Assembly (NCBI RefSeq): GCF_014529935.1
Contig: NZ_JACVFC010000002.1
Location: forward strand, 1,096,596 to 1,160,595
Source: Chitinophaga qingshengii
GTDB lineage: Bacteria; Bacteroidota; Bacteroidia; Chitinophagales; Chitinophagaceae
Direction: 5' to 3'
DNA length: 64,000 nt
The position numbers were made by a program, and so were the translations under genes. Below are positions 52,773 to 61,321 of the stretch, piece after piece. Under the pieces are notes generated by a model that saw nothing but the letters and a program-made list of their open reading frames with translations, searched no databases and had not been told where the DNA came from. Position 1 is the stretch's first letter. The number at the start of each line of letters is the position of its first letter.

Positions 52773-55700
52773 TTAGAATTTTGCATACAGGTTAATACCA
52801 TAAGAGCGGCGGGTAGGTAATGAACCATATTCAAACCCTTGTCCATTGCTGTTGTTGTAGCTCGACTGCGGATCGATGTTCGGTACGTGTTTGCTCACGA
52901 TAAAGGGATTACGTGCTACCAGCGACACAGTAATATCACGGATCATGGTTTTACGAAGTATGTTTTGAGGAAGACGATAATCAAGTGTAATCTGACGCAC
53001 TTTTACGAAAGACGCATCGTAAATAAAGGCTTCCGGAATATTGCTCGTAATGCGGTCCCAGTATACCTGCGGACTTACAAAACCGGATACCTGTTTGTAT
53101 TTCACATGACCGTTTCCATCTACGCCATCTTCCTGTACACCGGATACAGGCATACCGCCGGTAGCCTTCCAGTTGGCAGGCTCCACATTGGCAGCGGCTC
53201 TTTCTTTTTCAGACTGCGCCCAGCCTTCACGGCCTTCCAGGGTGCCTTTATGCCTGCCCGTAGCATAAGCACGCAGGTTGGTCATAGAGTAAATATTGCC
53301 GCCTTGTTTCACGTCCAGCAGTACTGACAAGGTGAAATTCTTATAGGCAAAACGATTGTTCAGGCCACCGATCCATTTATATTGACCACCGCCAATACGG
53401 GCGTCAGTATCGGTATAACGCGGCAGCAGTTTTTCATCCAATACCATATTGCCCTGTTCATCGCGCAAAAACTTGCGGCCTACAATCACGCCATATTCCT
53501 GTCCTTCTTCTGCTACGATGGAGCTGCCGGCCCAGCGGGCTGATGCCAGTGTATAAAAACCGGATACCAGCGGGCTCAGTTCCAGGATTTTGTTCACGTT
53601 GCGGGCCCAGGTCAGGTTTACATCCCAGCTGAAATCTCTTGTGGCAATAGGTTTAATGCCCAGTGCTATCTCTACGCCTTTGTTCTGCACATTACCGGAA
53701 TTGATCACCGCAGAAGTGTATCCGCTGGAAGAAGAAATAGGCGCGTTCAATACCTGGTTGCGGGTGTTGGACTGGTAGAAAGTCAGATCCAGGTTCACCC
53801 TGTTTTTCAGCATCACCAGGTTAAGACCGGCTTCAAATGATTTACTGATACTGGGTTTGAGCAACACGTACGGCACTCTGTCCATTCCAACACCACCAAT
53901 AGAATAACCACCGATGGTAGGAATATCAGGATTAGCAGCATAGGTCAGTTTTAACTGGTACGGATCAACGGCATCTGCACCGGTTTGTGCCAGTGAAAGG
54001 CGCACTTTTCCGAAGTTCAGCAGATCGTTCTGTGGCAACAGTTCACTGAAAACGAAGCTGGTGGAAACGGAGGGATAAAAGAAGGAGTTATTGCCTGCGC
54101 CCAGGGTAGATGACCAGTCATTACGGCCGGTGATATCCAGGTACAACAGGCTCTTGTAAGCCAGGCTCACAGCGCCGTACACGGAATTGATCCGTTTACG
54201 GTTAATCACTTCATTACTGAGCCTTGTCTGGAAATTATTGATACTTTTTACGCCTCTCGCGCTGATATCCCGGCCAGTGGTGTTAAGTACATTTTCTTCA
54301 TAATCCATGCGATTAGTACCCAGGTTGGCGCCAATATGAAAGTCTTTCACTTGTTTGCTGAAGGTGAGCAGCAGCTCCGAGTTGGTTTCACGCAGCGTGC
54401 GGTCTTTCATATTGATACCGCCTGAAGTATTGAAAGGTGAGGAAAATTCGATGAACTCCCGAAAGCTGAATTTCGAATAATCGGTACCGGTGCGGCCCTG
54501 AACTGCCAGGTAAGGCGTCAGTTGGTATTTAAGGAGCGCGAAGCCGGTCAGTCTGTCCTGTTTACTGTTATTGGGTTGTTCGTTGAGCGCCCAGTAGGGG
54601 TTTACCTGGTATTGGTCGTTGTTCCAGTCAATATACTCACCGGTGGAGGGGTTCTTATATTCTTTCAGCCAATCAATGGAAATATTGGGAGCGATGCCGC
54701 TGAGCACATATCCTACGTTGTTCGGGTTATCAGACAACGCAGGACGGTTGTTTACCTTTTCATTCAGGTAAGCTACTTTGGCGTCGATGCTCAGTTTATC
54801 CGTCAGACGGGAAGTACCTCTCAGGGCGAAGTTATGGCGGTCCAGGCCACTGGTAGGTACAATGTCTTTGTTATGCAGATTGGTATAGGTAAACCGCAGC
54901 TGGCTCTTATCGTTACCGGTAGCCAGCGCTACGGAATTGGACAAGGTCAGGCCTTCGCGGAAAAATTTCTGGATAGGGTTGGCCGCTTTGGTATAAGGCA
55001 TTTTTTTGCCATTCCATAACCACGTAAGGCTGTCAGCGTTGAGGCGCGGGCCCCAGCTGGCCTGTGAATAAGAGCGGGCAGTAGCCACATCGCGGGGGAG
55101 GGTACCGGCGCGGCCCATGCCATATTCTTCCTGGAAATCGTAGCTGTTATTCAGCTTTTCCAGTACGGTATTGGAAGTTACTTCCACTTCCAGCCCTTTA
55201 TTATTTCCTTTTTTTGTGGTGATGAGAATGACCCCATTGGAAGCCCTGCTGCCGTATAACGCGGTGGCCGCGCCACCTTTCAGTACCGACATGGTTTCAA
55301 TCTCATCGGGGTTGATGATGCTGGTACCATCACCCAAATCGTACCCACCGTATTTATCGGCTTGTCCGGGTGAAGAATTGTTAATAGGCACACCATCTAT
55401 CACGTACAGCGGTTGGTTATCGCCGCCAACTACTTTCACGCCGCGCAGTGTTACTTTCACGGAAGCGCCGGCGCCGCTGTTAGTCATACTCACATCCAGG
55501 CCAGCTACTTTGCCGCTGAGAGATGCAATGGGATTGTTTTCCCGGGCTTTGGTAAATTCCTCTCCTTTCAAGTCCGTATAGGCGTAACCGAGAGAACGCT
55601 GTTGTCTTCCGATACCTAACGCGGTTACCACTACCGTATTCATTTCGGAGATACGGCGGGGCAGTAGTACGTCCGCAGCCTTCGTGCTGGCGGCGGTTTG

Positions 55701-56216
55701 TGTAGTGGTTTCGTAACCAATAAAGGCAACGCTGTAGGCGCTTCCTTGTGGAACCGGCAGGGTAAAAGAGCCGTCCTCGCCGGATACCACCGCCTGGTTG
55801 GTTTCCCGTGCAGTAATCACCGCGCCGGGTAACGCTTCACCCGTTTGTTTGTCCAGTACACGGCCTTTTAACTGTATCACCGCGCCCTGTGGTTTAGCCA
55901 GTTGTTTGATCACGACATGATTGCCCATCGCCTTGATCTGGAAGCTGCCGGCGGGGAACAGTACTTTCAGTACATTCTCCAGCGGAATACTTTTTTCTTT
56001 AAAAGAGAAACTACCCCGTCCATTGACGATCTCATTGGGATACGCGAAAGAGATAGCGAGTTGTTTTTCGATCAGTCCGAGGATTTCGGGCACCGGCTTA
56101 TCCGTCACATCCAGTGATACCCGCTTTGATAGCACGGAGGCAGCATCTTGTGCAACAGCGTAGGCACAGGTAAAAATGACCAGGATAACCGTGCAGATGA
56201 AATTGAGTTTTTTCAT
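52773..56216 (-). CDS. SusC/RagA-family TonB-dependent transporter with STN domain (pair 6)
   Basis: The product has 1147 residues from the ATG at 56216 (M-K-K-L-N-F-I-C-T-V), which gives a clean signal peptide ending Y-A-V-A-Q. STN (K-R-V-S-L-D-V-T-D-K-P-V) is followed by a CnaB-like domain (L-K-G-R-V-L-D-K-Q-T-G-E-A-L-P-G), a plug (M-N-T-V-V-V-T-A-L-G and G-G-A-A-T-A-L-Y-G-S-R-A-S-N-G) and a barrel ending Y-G-I-N-L-Y-A-K-F. The V-V-T-A-L-G-I-G-R-Q-Q-R-S-L-G-Y signature marks the RagA-like branch that pairs with SusD-like-2 proteins. The substrate is unknown; peptides are plausible for this branch. Confidence 0.94.
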   Translation of the reverse strand: MKKLNFICTVILVIFTCAYAVAQDAASVLSKRVSLDVTDKPVPEILGLIEKQLAISFAYPNEIVNGRGSFSFKEKSIPLENVLKVLFPAGSFQIKAMGNHVVIKQLAKPQGAVIQLKGRVLDKQTGEALPGAVITARETNQAVVSGEDGSFTLPVPQGSAYSVAFIGYETTTQTAASTKAADVLLPRRISEMNTVVVTALGIGRQQRSLGYAYTDLKGEEFTKARENNPIASLSGKVAGLDVSMTNSGAGASVKVTLRGVKVVGGDNQPLYVIDGVPINNSSPGQADKYGGYDLGDGTSIINPDEIETMSVLKGGAATALYGSRASNGVILITTKKGNNKGLEVEVTSNTVLEKLNNSYDFQEEYGMGRAGTLPRDVATARSYSQASWGPRLNADSLTWLWNGKKMPYTKAANPIQKFFREGLTLSNSVALATGNDKSQLRFTYTNLHNKDIVPTSGLDRHNFALRGTSRLTDKLSIDAKVAYLNEKVNNRPALSDNPNNVGYVLSGIAPNISIDWLKEYKNPSTGEYIDWNNDQYQVNPYWALNEQPNNSKQDRLTGFALLKYQLTPYLAVQGRTGTDYSKFSFREFIEFSSPFNTSGGINMKDRTLRETNSELLLTFSKQVKDFHIGANLGTNRMDYEENVLNTTGRDISARGVKSINNFQTRLSNEVINRKRINSVYGAVSLAYKSLLYLDITGRNDWSSTLGAGNNSFFYPSVSTSFVFSELLPQNDLLNFGKVRLSLAQTGADAVDPYQLKLTYAANPDIPTIGGYSIGGVGMDRVPYVLLKPSISKSFEAGLNLVMLKNRVNLDLTFYQSNTRNQVLNAPISSSSGYTSAVINSGNVQNKGVEIALGIKPIATRDFSWDVNLTWARNVNKILELSPLVSGFYTLASARWAGSSIVAEEGQEYGVIVGRKFLRDEQGNMVLDEKLLPRYTDTDARIGGGQYKWIGGLNNRFAYKNFTLSVLLDVKQGGNIYSMTNLRAYATGRHKGTLEGREGWAQSEKERAAANVEPANWKATGGMPVSGVQEDGVDGNGHVKYKQVSGFVSPQVYWDRITSNIPEAFIYDASFVKVRQITLDYRLPQNILRKTMIRDITVSLVARNPFIVSKHVPNIDPQSSYNNSNGQGFEYGSLPTRRSYGINLYAKF

Positions 56217-56251
56217 GCAATGCATTGATTTTAGTTGATATTGACCGTTAG

Positions 56252-56272
56252 CCCAGGACATTGGCTCCTGGG
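56252..56272 (-). promoter_or_regulatory. Hairpin in the fecR-susC intercistronic region, locus 6
   Basis: CCCAGGA at 56252-56258 and TCCTGGG at 56266-56272 form a perfect 7-bp stem. A second, weaker inverted repeat, ACCTTT at 56294-56299 with AAAGGT at 56307-56312, follows in the same 198-bp gap between fecR and susC. Confidence 0.45.
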
Positions 56273-56414
56273 GACAACATACAGTCTCCCTTTACCTTTC
56301 CCGGGAAAAGGTATCATCCGTAAATTACAGGCATAACAAGGTGGCAGGCCGTTGGCCAGGCAGGATTTGCTACTGCTTGATAACAAAGAATCAGGATACT
56401 GTGATGCTGGTAAC

Positions 56415-57386
56415 TTATTTCATTTTTTTCAGTATATATTCAGCGGAAGACACGTGATCTGCTTTCAGGTCTAACATTTCCCTGATGACCGCCAGTGCTT
56501 CTTCTAACGTGATATTTTTAAATCTGACCGTGATGTTTTCCTGAAGCAGGGCAGTATCTGCTGTCCGCAGCCTCACCTGATAAATAGAGGATAACGTGTG
56601 CAGTACAGTACCGAGTGACTGGTTGCTGAAGCTCAGGTCGTTGTTGGCCCAACCGCAACGGTATTCAAAAGTGCCTGCCAGTTTTTCTACCTGGCCGGTG
56701 TAGGCGTCCACTTTTCCCATAGTCGCCGGCGTTAGTAGCACACCAGGCTGACCATTACCGGCGCTGAGCCTTACTTTACCATCCCAGACCGCCACATCGG
56801 TGTATTCCGTAGATGTTTTGATGTTAAATGAGGTACCCAGTACTTCCACCGCAGCGTGAAAGGCTGTTACCGTAAATCGTTGCTGTTCGTTTTTCACTAC
56901 ATCAAAAAAGGCTTCACCGCTTTGCAGCTCCACCGTACGGCTCCGGAAGTTTTTCCGGTAATGCAGCACGGTACCCGGCCGCAGGAATACTTTGGAGCCA
57001 TCAGGCAATTGCAGGCTGTCTTTCAGGTTGCCCTGCGCAATATAGGTGACCATTTCCCGGTCCTGCTGCGTATGCCGCCACCACGCTGCCGCCAGCAGCA
57101 CCGGCAGCAGTACCGCCGCCACTTTCCACCAGCGGCGGCGATGGGACACCGTCATCGGAGGCTGCCGTAATACAGTGGATTGTTGCAGGTTGTCCCAGCC
57201 TGTCGCCACGTCGAAATCATTTTCCGGCAACAGGGCAGCTGCCTGCCATAGCCGGCGATAATCTTCCAGGATAGCTGGATGCGTTTCATCCTCCAGCAGC
57301 CAGTCCTGCAACTGCTGCTGTTTCGCTGCATTGTCCGGTTCAGACAAACAGGCTATAATAAATCCTGGTACTTCCTCTTTTTTCAT
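56415..57386 (-). CDS. FecR-family anti-sigma factor (locus 6)
   Basis: The product has 323 residues, the shortest FecR here. A cytoplasmic N-terminus is followed by a membrane helix at about 86-103 (W-W-K-V-A-A-V-L-L-P-V-L-L-A-A), a FecR domain (D-S-L-Q-L-P-D-G-S-K-V-F-L-R-P-G and L-Q-S-G-E-A-F-F-D-V) and a short C-terminal DUF4974-like part (L-E-E-A-L-A-V-I-R-E-M-L). It partners the sigma factor 44 bp upstream. Confidence 0.92.
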   Translation of the reverse strand: MKKEEVPGFIIACLSEPDNAAKQQQLQDWLLEDETHPAILEDYRRLWQAAALLPENDFDVATGWDNLQQSTVLRQPPMTVSHRRRWWKVAAVLLPVLLAAAWWRHTQQDREMVTYIAQGNLKDSLQLPDGSKVFLRPGTVLHYRKNFRSRTVELQSGEAFFDVVKNEQQRFTVTAFHAAVEVLGTSFNIKTSTEYTDVAVWDGKVRLSAGNGQPGVLLTPATMGKVDAYTGQVEKLAGTFEYRCGWANNDLSFSNQSLGTVLHTLSSIYQVRLRTADTALLQENITVRFKNITLEEALAVIREMLDLKADHVSSAEYILKKMK

Positions 57387-57430
57387 GGCGCTATACTATT
57401 ATGACAACTGGGAAATAATAAACTTTGATG

Positions 57431-57988
57431 TCAGCGTAATTTTTTTTTCGGCAGCAGGGCGGTCCGTAATGCAGTGAGAGCGATAGACAGCTGATAATAC
57501 ACGGTATTGAGCGTGATACCCAGTTTCTCCGCTATTTCAGCCGGTTCCAGGTGATGTACCCTGCTCAGGATAAATATCTCACGGCAGCGGGGCGCTAAAG
57601 GCGCCAGGTGTTTTAATAACTCCTGCTGAAACAGGATATAATCCGCTATTTCATAGAAAGAAGCAGTATCAGATTCAAAGTGGAGCAATTCTTCGCTGAC
57701 AGTACGGGAACGGCGTTTTAATTCATTGATACAGCGGTTGGTAATGGCGCGGAACAGGTAATGGCGAACTTCTCCGGTGATCGTCAGGTCACCTCCTTTT
57801 TCCCACAGGTACACAAACAGGTTATGGACCATATCTTTTGCCAGCCCTTCATCCTGCACCCAACGGAAAGCCAACAGATAAAGCTCCCTGCTGTAGGCCT
57901 GGTACAGTTGCTGAAAGAGGTCTTTGTCGTGGTTACGCAAACCCGCTGTTAACTCGGCAGCGGAAATTGTCCGGTCGTGTTGCGTCAT
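57431..57988 (-). CDS. ECF RNA polymerase sigma factor, FecI-like (locus 6)
   Basis: The product has 185 residues. Region 2 is seen in LFQQLYQAYSRELYLLAFRW with D-M-V-H-N-L-F-V-Y-L-W-E-K. Region 4 is seen in LAPRCREIFILSRVHHLEPA with E-K-L-G-I-T-L-N-T-V-Y-Y-Q-L. It is the first gene of the sixth SusCD unit. Upstream, TACTTTG occurs twice in tandem on the minus strand, one base short of a TAnnTTTG element. Confidence 0.92.
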   Translation of the reverse strand: MTQHDRTISAAELTAGLRNHDKDLFQQLYQAYSRELYLLAFRWVQDEGLAKDMVHNLFVYLWEKGGDLTITGEVRHYLFRAITNRCINELKRRSRTVSEELLHFESDTASFYEIADYILFQQELLKHLAPLAPRCREIFILSRVHHLEPAEIAEKLGITLNTVYYQLSIALTALRTALLPKKKLR

Positions 57989-58110
57989 TTTTAAAAAGCA
58001 TAGGGTTATGACATGCTACGTTGTAGTAAACCCACAAAGTACAAAGTATTTTTAATTGAGAGGGAAGGAATACGGTTTATCGGGGATAAATGAGGAAGAT
58101 AATTATTTTA

Positions 58111-59070
58111 TCATTTAAAAAACTGGTAGTAGGTGGTGTTCTTTTCTCCTTCTTTATACAGAATACCGTTGTCGACAGCTTCTTTAAGATCCCTGCTTGC
58201 TGTAGCTGCTGAAACCTCAGGATATTGTTCCATGTAATTTTTTCTGGTGAATATCGCCTTACCTGTAATCTTCCTGAAGTTCTCTATACGGTCATTGGCC
58301 TTAAACTTAACAGGTCTCACCAATGACAACTCATCTAGTGATTCTTTAATAACCGATAACATAAATTCAATAAAAACAGTGGACTGCCCGGATTTATCCG
58401 CTATACTGAGCGCCTTGTAATAATCCTCCTGCCGCTTCTTTACAATATGTTCAACAGGCAAAAATTCAAAAATCGGATACTGTTCCTTTAGAATAACAGT
58501 CTGCCAAAAACGTCCCATTCTACCATTACCATCCACGAAAGGATGAATAAATTCTATCTCGTAATGAAAAACACAGCTTTTGATCAATGTTAGCTCTTCA
58601 CTGCTTTTCAAATAACCAAAAAGATCGTTTACCAATGATTTGACCAGCGTTCCGGGAGGAGCTACATGCGTTATCTGGCTTCCTTTTACAATACCCACAG
58701 CCTTTGTTCTCAATACACCCGGAGAAGCAACAAGTCCGGTCATGAGCATACGGTGAGCCTTTAAAAATGAACTCAGATTATTAGGCTTAAAATCAGCTAA
58801 ATTATTATATAAGCTAATTGCATTCAGCACCTCCAATATATCTTTTTGAGGTGCCAATACCCGCTTGTTATTCAAAATGGCCGTCACCTGCTCTTCAGAA
58901 AGACTATTCCCTTCAATTTCAAGAGAAGATTGTATCGTTCTGATTCTATTCTCCTTTCTTAGCTGTGTAGGTACTTTATTTAAATGAGTCGCATTAATTG
59001 CTCCTATTTTCTCGGAAATGGAAGCTATTAGTTTCAGGATGTTATCTGTGATGATATATGGTGGTTTCAT
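58111..59070 (-). CDS. Fic-domain protein with N-terminal inhibitory helix and C-terminal winged helix
   Basis: The product has 319 residues from the ATG at 59070; a longer frame to 59208 runs through the promoter palindrome and is unlikely. The inhibitory motif (S/T)xxxE(G/N) is seen as S49-L-E-I-E53-G54. The Fic catalytic motif H176-P-F-V-D-G-N-G-R184-M-G-R is complete. Residues from about 262 form a winged-helix-like domain (V-S-A-A-T-A-S-R-D-L-K-E-A). It should transfer AMP or another nucleotide moiety to target proteins and be self-inhibited by Glu53. The winged helix suggests that it binds its own promoter. Confidence 0.93.
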   Translation of the reverse strand: MKPPYIITDNILKLIASISEKIGAINATHLNKVPTQLRKENRIRTIQSSLEIEGNSLSEEQVTAILNNKRVLAPQKDILEVLNAISLYNNLADFKPNNLSSFLKAHRMLMTGLVASPGVLRTKAVGIVKGSQITHVAPPGTLVKSLVNDLFGYLKSSEELTLIKSCVFHYEIEFIHPFVDGNGRMGRFWQTVILKEQYPIFEFLPVEHIVKKRQEDYYKALSIADKSGQSTVFIEFMLSVIKESLDELSLVRPVKFKANDRIENFRKITGKAIFTRKNYMEQYPEVSAATASRDLKEAVDNGILYKEGEKNTTYYQFFK

Positions 59071-59076
59071 GATATT

Positions 59077-59110
59077 ATTTTTGATAGTATCATTTGATAC
59101 TATCAAAAAT
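59077..59110 (-). promoter_or_regulatory. Perfect palindrome at the fic promoter
   Basis: The 15-bp arms at 59077-59091 and 59096-59110 are exact complements around a 4-nt spacer, starting 6 bp upstream of the fic ATG. The outer part contains a -7 element. Its length and symmetry suggest a binding site for a dimeric regulator, possibly the Fic protein itself. Confidence 0.7.
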
Positions 59111-59111
59111 A
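59104..59111 (-). promoter_or_regulatory. Candidate -7 element of the fic gene
   Basis: On the minus strand this reads TATTTTTG, an exact TAnnTTTG, overlapping the right arm of the palindrome by 7 of its 8 bases. A repressor bound to the palindrome would block it. Confidence 0.5.
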
Positions 59112-59264
59112 TTCTTTTTAAGTTAATTCCGGTTAAATTTTCATTTTCGTCTTTTGGAATACCCCTGCTGAATCCGGCCCCAAATGGCCATGGAAGTATC
59201 AGAAGCACATTTCAATAACAATTATCTTATCATTATAACATAATTATTTTCATTAACATTTGAC

Positions 59265-59297
59265 TTGCAAAAAATTGAATTAAGCATGGTAGATTTG
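59265..59297 (+). promoter_or_regulatory. Candidate promoter of the first tiny ORF
   Basis: A TTG at 59265-59267 and an exact TAnnTTTG element, TAGATTTG, at 59290-59297 are separated by 22 nt, within the Bacteroidota range. Transcription would begin near 59304, which supports the ATG at 59334 as start. Confidence 0.55.
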
Positions 59298-59333
59298 CGG
59301 CATAAATATTCACCTTCAACCCTGAGAACGACC

Positions 59334-59501
59334 ATGTCTACAAAAGAAATCAAGGATCTCGTTGAAGCTATCGAGAAGTATTCAAAACAACTGTCTAAAG
59401 ATAAGCGTGCGTCTAAAGCTTTTCTGGTAAAAGCAGGGATTATCACCCCCAAAGGAAATCTCAGGGCGCCATACAAACACTTATGTATTCCTCAAGGATA
59501 A
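59334..59501 (+). CDS. Tiny basic protein of unknown function, first of a related pair
   Basis: The product has 55 residues from the ATG at 59334; an in-frame extension to 59265 lies upstream of the predicted transcription start. It reads as an N-terminal helix (I-K-D-L-V-E-A-I-E-K-Y-S-K-Q-L) followed by K-R-A-S-K-A-F-L-V-K-A-G-I and P-K-G-N-L. I recall similar small proteins widely in Bacteroidota, without a known role. It is divergent from fic and followed 23 bp later by a related ORF. Confidence 0.6.
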   Translation: MSTKEIKDLVEAIEKYSKQLSKDKRASKAFLVKAGIITPKGNLRAPYKHLCIPQG

Positions 59502-59524
59502 GTTCGTATACCAAAAATTGAAGT

Positions 59525-59695
59525 ATGAATGAATCAAATTATCAACAAATCAAAAACGCATTAATTGCTCAACGGAAAAGAGTTACCACCTCCAAAAGAG
59601 CCGCTGCCAAGTTTCTAAGGGAAACCGGTGTTATGCAGCTCATTATCAAATCACGTAAACAAGCTGACGCCCGTAGCCCCCAAATAACAGTCTAA
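59525..59695 (+). CDS. Tiny basic protein of unknown function, second of a related pair
   Basis: The product has 56 residues starting M-N-E-S-N-Y-Q-Q-I-K. Its K-R-A-A-A-K-F-L-R-E-T-G-V stretch aligns with K-R-A-S-K-A-F-L-V-K-A-G-I of the preceding ORF (6 of 13 identical), so the two look like diverged copies. It ends 2 bp before the end of the convergent serine hydrolase gene. No domain is recognised; the basic charge would suit nucleic acid or protein-partner binding. Confidence 0.5.
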   Translation: MNESNYQQIKNALIAQRKRVTTSKRAAAKFLRETGVMQLIIKSRKQADARSPQITV

Positions 59696-59696
59696 C

Positions 59697-61310
59697 CTAC
59701 TCCACCCTTTTCCCCTCCGCCACACTATTCTGCCGCTTCGTCACACTCACCACCTTTCCCTTTGCATCTTCATTAAACACCAGCTCGGCATCCAGGTCTT
59801 TGGCGTAATACCGGTTCCTGGCAGCAGGAAGCAGTTCTTTACGGTCCTGCCCTACCTGTCCATATAACTTGCCCTCTTCCAGCACCACTTCAAAATCCAT
59901 CTTGTCCGGAAAAAGGTAGTGACCGCAATATGCCTGCATGGTTTCCACCGTAACAACCGCTTTTTTCAACGGCGCCGGCGCTGCGCCAATACGTATACCC
60001 GTTTCCGGGAGGCCGGTGCTGCTCACGGCTACACTGTCACCGGCAAACTGCATCGTGACCAGGGTCTGCGCTAATCTGAAACGATCTCCGCCCAACGGCA
60101 TCAGACGCCTCTTTCCACCACCGCGGGCATACCAGTACAGCTGTCCATCCTGCAAGGCTACCACCCGCTCGCCGCCGGCTGTTTTATATACACCCGTGCA
60201 GCGCGATAAAGTTTTTTCCCGCTGGAATTTTTCATCTGTCTGATAAGGTTTACCCATGGTGATAGCCGCCATTTCAGCAGATGGTTTGTCGAGATCGCCT
60301 ATTGATTCGTTATTGGAAAGGATGGCGACAAAAATATGCTGATCGGGTAAGTATAAAGTAAACGACTGGAAACCATTAATAGAACCACTATGTTTCACCG
60401 ATGGATAATCTTGTACGCGGCCTGTCTCCCAGCCATACCCATATCCGGTGAGGTGTCCATCAGGTAATACATAACTGGCTTGCGCCTTCTCCCTGCTTTG
60501 TTTACTGATAACCCGGTCATTCATCACGGCTTCGTACCAACGTAACAAGTCCGTTGTAGTAGATAACAGCGAACCTGCCGCATATGGCAATTGCATACTG
60601 AGGTAGTCTGCATTCAGATAGCCGTCTTTTCCCTGTTTATATCCCCCAACACGGCCTGGAATAATGGTTTGAGCGCTGTCGTAAAAAGAATGGGACATCC
60701 CCAGGGGTGTAAAAAACTGCTCCCGGATATATCGTGCGTAAGGCTTACCGGTTACCAGCTCAATAATATATCCGAGCAATACATATCCCGAATTATCATA
60801 TAGAAACCGGGTCCCCGGTGTAAAATCCATGGGCTCATTGCTGAAGAACGCTACCAACTCCGCCGGCGTTAAATCCTTTCGTCTTACATCCGGTGTGAAT
60901 TTAGCCATGCCGGTATAATTACGGACACCGGAAGTATGGGTCAATAAATGCCGGATGGTAATATGCTGTCCCTGCGTCGGGTAATCTTTAATAAACTTCG
61001 TGATCTCATCATCGAGCGATAGTTTACCTTCTTCAGCCAGTCTTAAAATACCGGCGGCAGTAAACTGTTTGGTATTGGAACCGATGCGGAAAACAGCAGT
61101 TGTAGTCATGGGTAACTGTTGCTCCAGGTTCGCCAAGCCAAATGCTTTGTGATATAACACTTCCCCATCTTTGGCGACGATGACAACCGCGCCGGGAGCG
61201 CCTGCCGGAAACCGGTCCTGCATAACAGCATCCAATGCTTTTGTATTGACCTGGGCCATCATATGCTGACATACGAGCAACAAGGCAATAAACCATCTTA
61301 AACTTTTCAT
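59697..61310 (-). CDS. Exported serine hydrolase, class C beta-lactamase fold
   Basis: The product has 537 residues with a signal peptide ending M-M-A-Q. The serine hydrolase triad motifs are S78-N-T-K81 (SxxK), Y171-D-N173 (YxN) and a later K-H-S-G-S-I-N-G-F segment in the place of KTG. The C-terminal 170 residues look like a DUF3471-type lipocalin-like domain. Family members are esterases, D-amino acid peptidases or penicillin-binding-like enzymes; true beta-lactamase activity cannot be inferred. It follows the DUF6249 gene by 11 bp on the same strand. Confidence 0.88.
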   Translation of the reverse strand: MKSLRWFIALLLVCQHMMAQVNTKALDAVMQDRFPAGAPGAVVIVAKDGEVLYHKAFGLANLEQQLPMTTTAVFRIGSNTKQFTAAGILRLAEEGKLSLDDEITKFIKDYPTQGQHITIRHLLTHTSGVRNYTGMAKFTPDVRRKDLTPAELVAFFSNEPMDFTPGTRFLYDNSGYVLLGYIIELVTGKPYARYIREQFFTPLGMSHSFYDSAQTIIPGRVGGYKQGKDGYLNADYLSMQLPYAAGSLLSTTTDLLRWYEAVMNDRVISKQSREKAQASYVLPDGHLTGYGYGWETGRVQDYPSVKHSGSINGFQSFTLYLPDQHIFVAILSNNESIGDLDKPSAEMAAITMGKPYQTDEKFQREKTLSRCTGVYKTAGGERVVALQDGQLYWYARGGGKRRLMPLGGDRFRLAQTLVTMQFAGDSVAVSSTGLPETGIRIGAAPAPLKKAVVTVETMQAYCGHYLFPDKMDFEVVLEEGKLYGQVGQDRKELLPAARNRYYAKDLDAELVFNEDAKGKVVSVTKRQNSVAEGKRVE

Positions 61311-61321
61311 ATATCGCTTTT

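Noticed and set aside
59071..59208. 46-codon N-terminal extension of the Fic protein
   Set aside because: It would be translated from the promoter palindrome and -7 element; the Fic family similarity begins after the ATG at 59070.
59222..59476. 84-codon minus-strand frame
   Set aside because: It is antisense to the first tiny ORF, which has a good promoter; its translation shows no family features.
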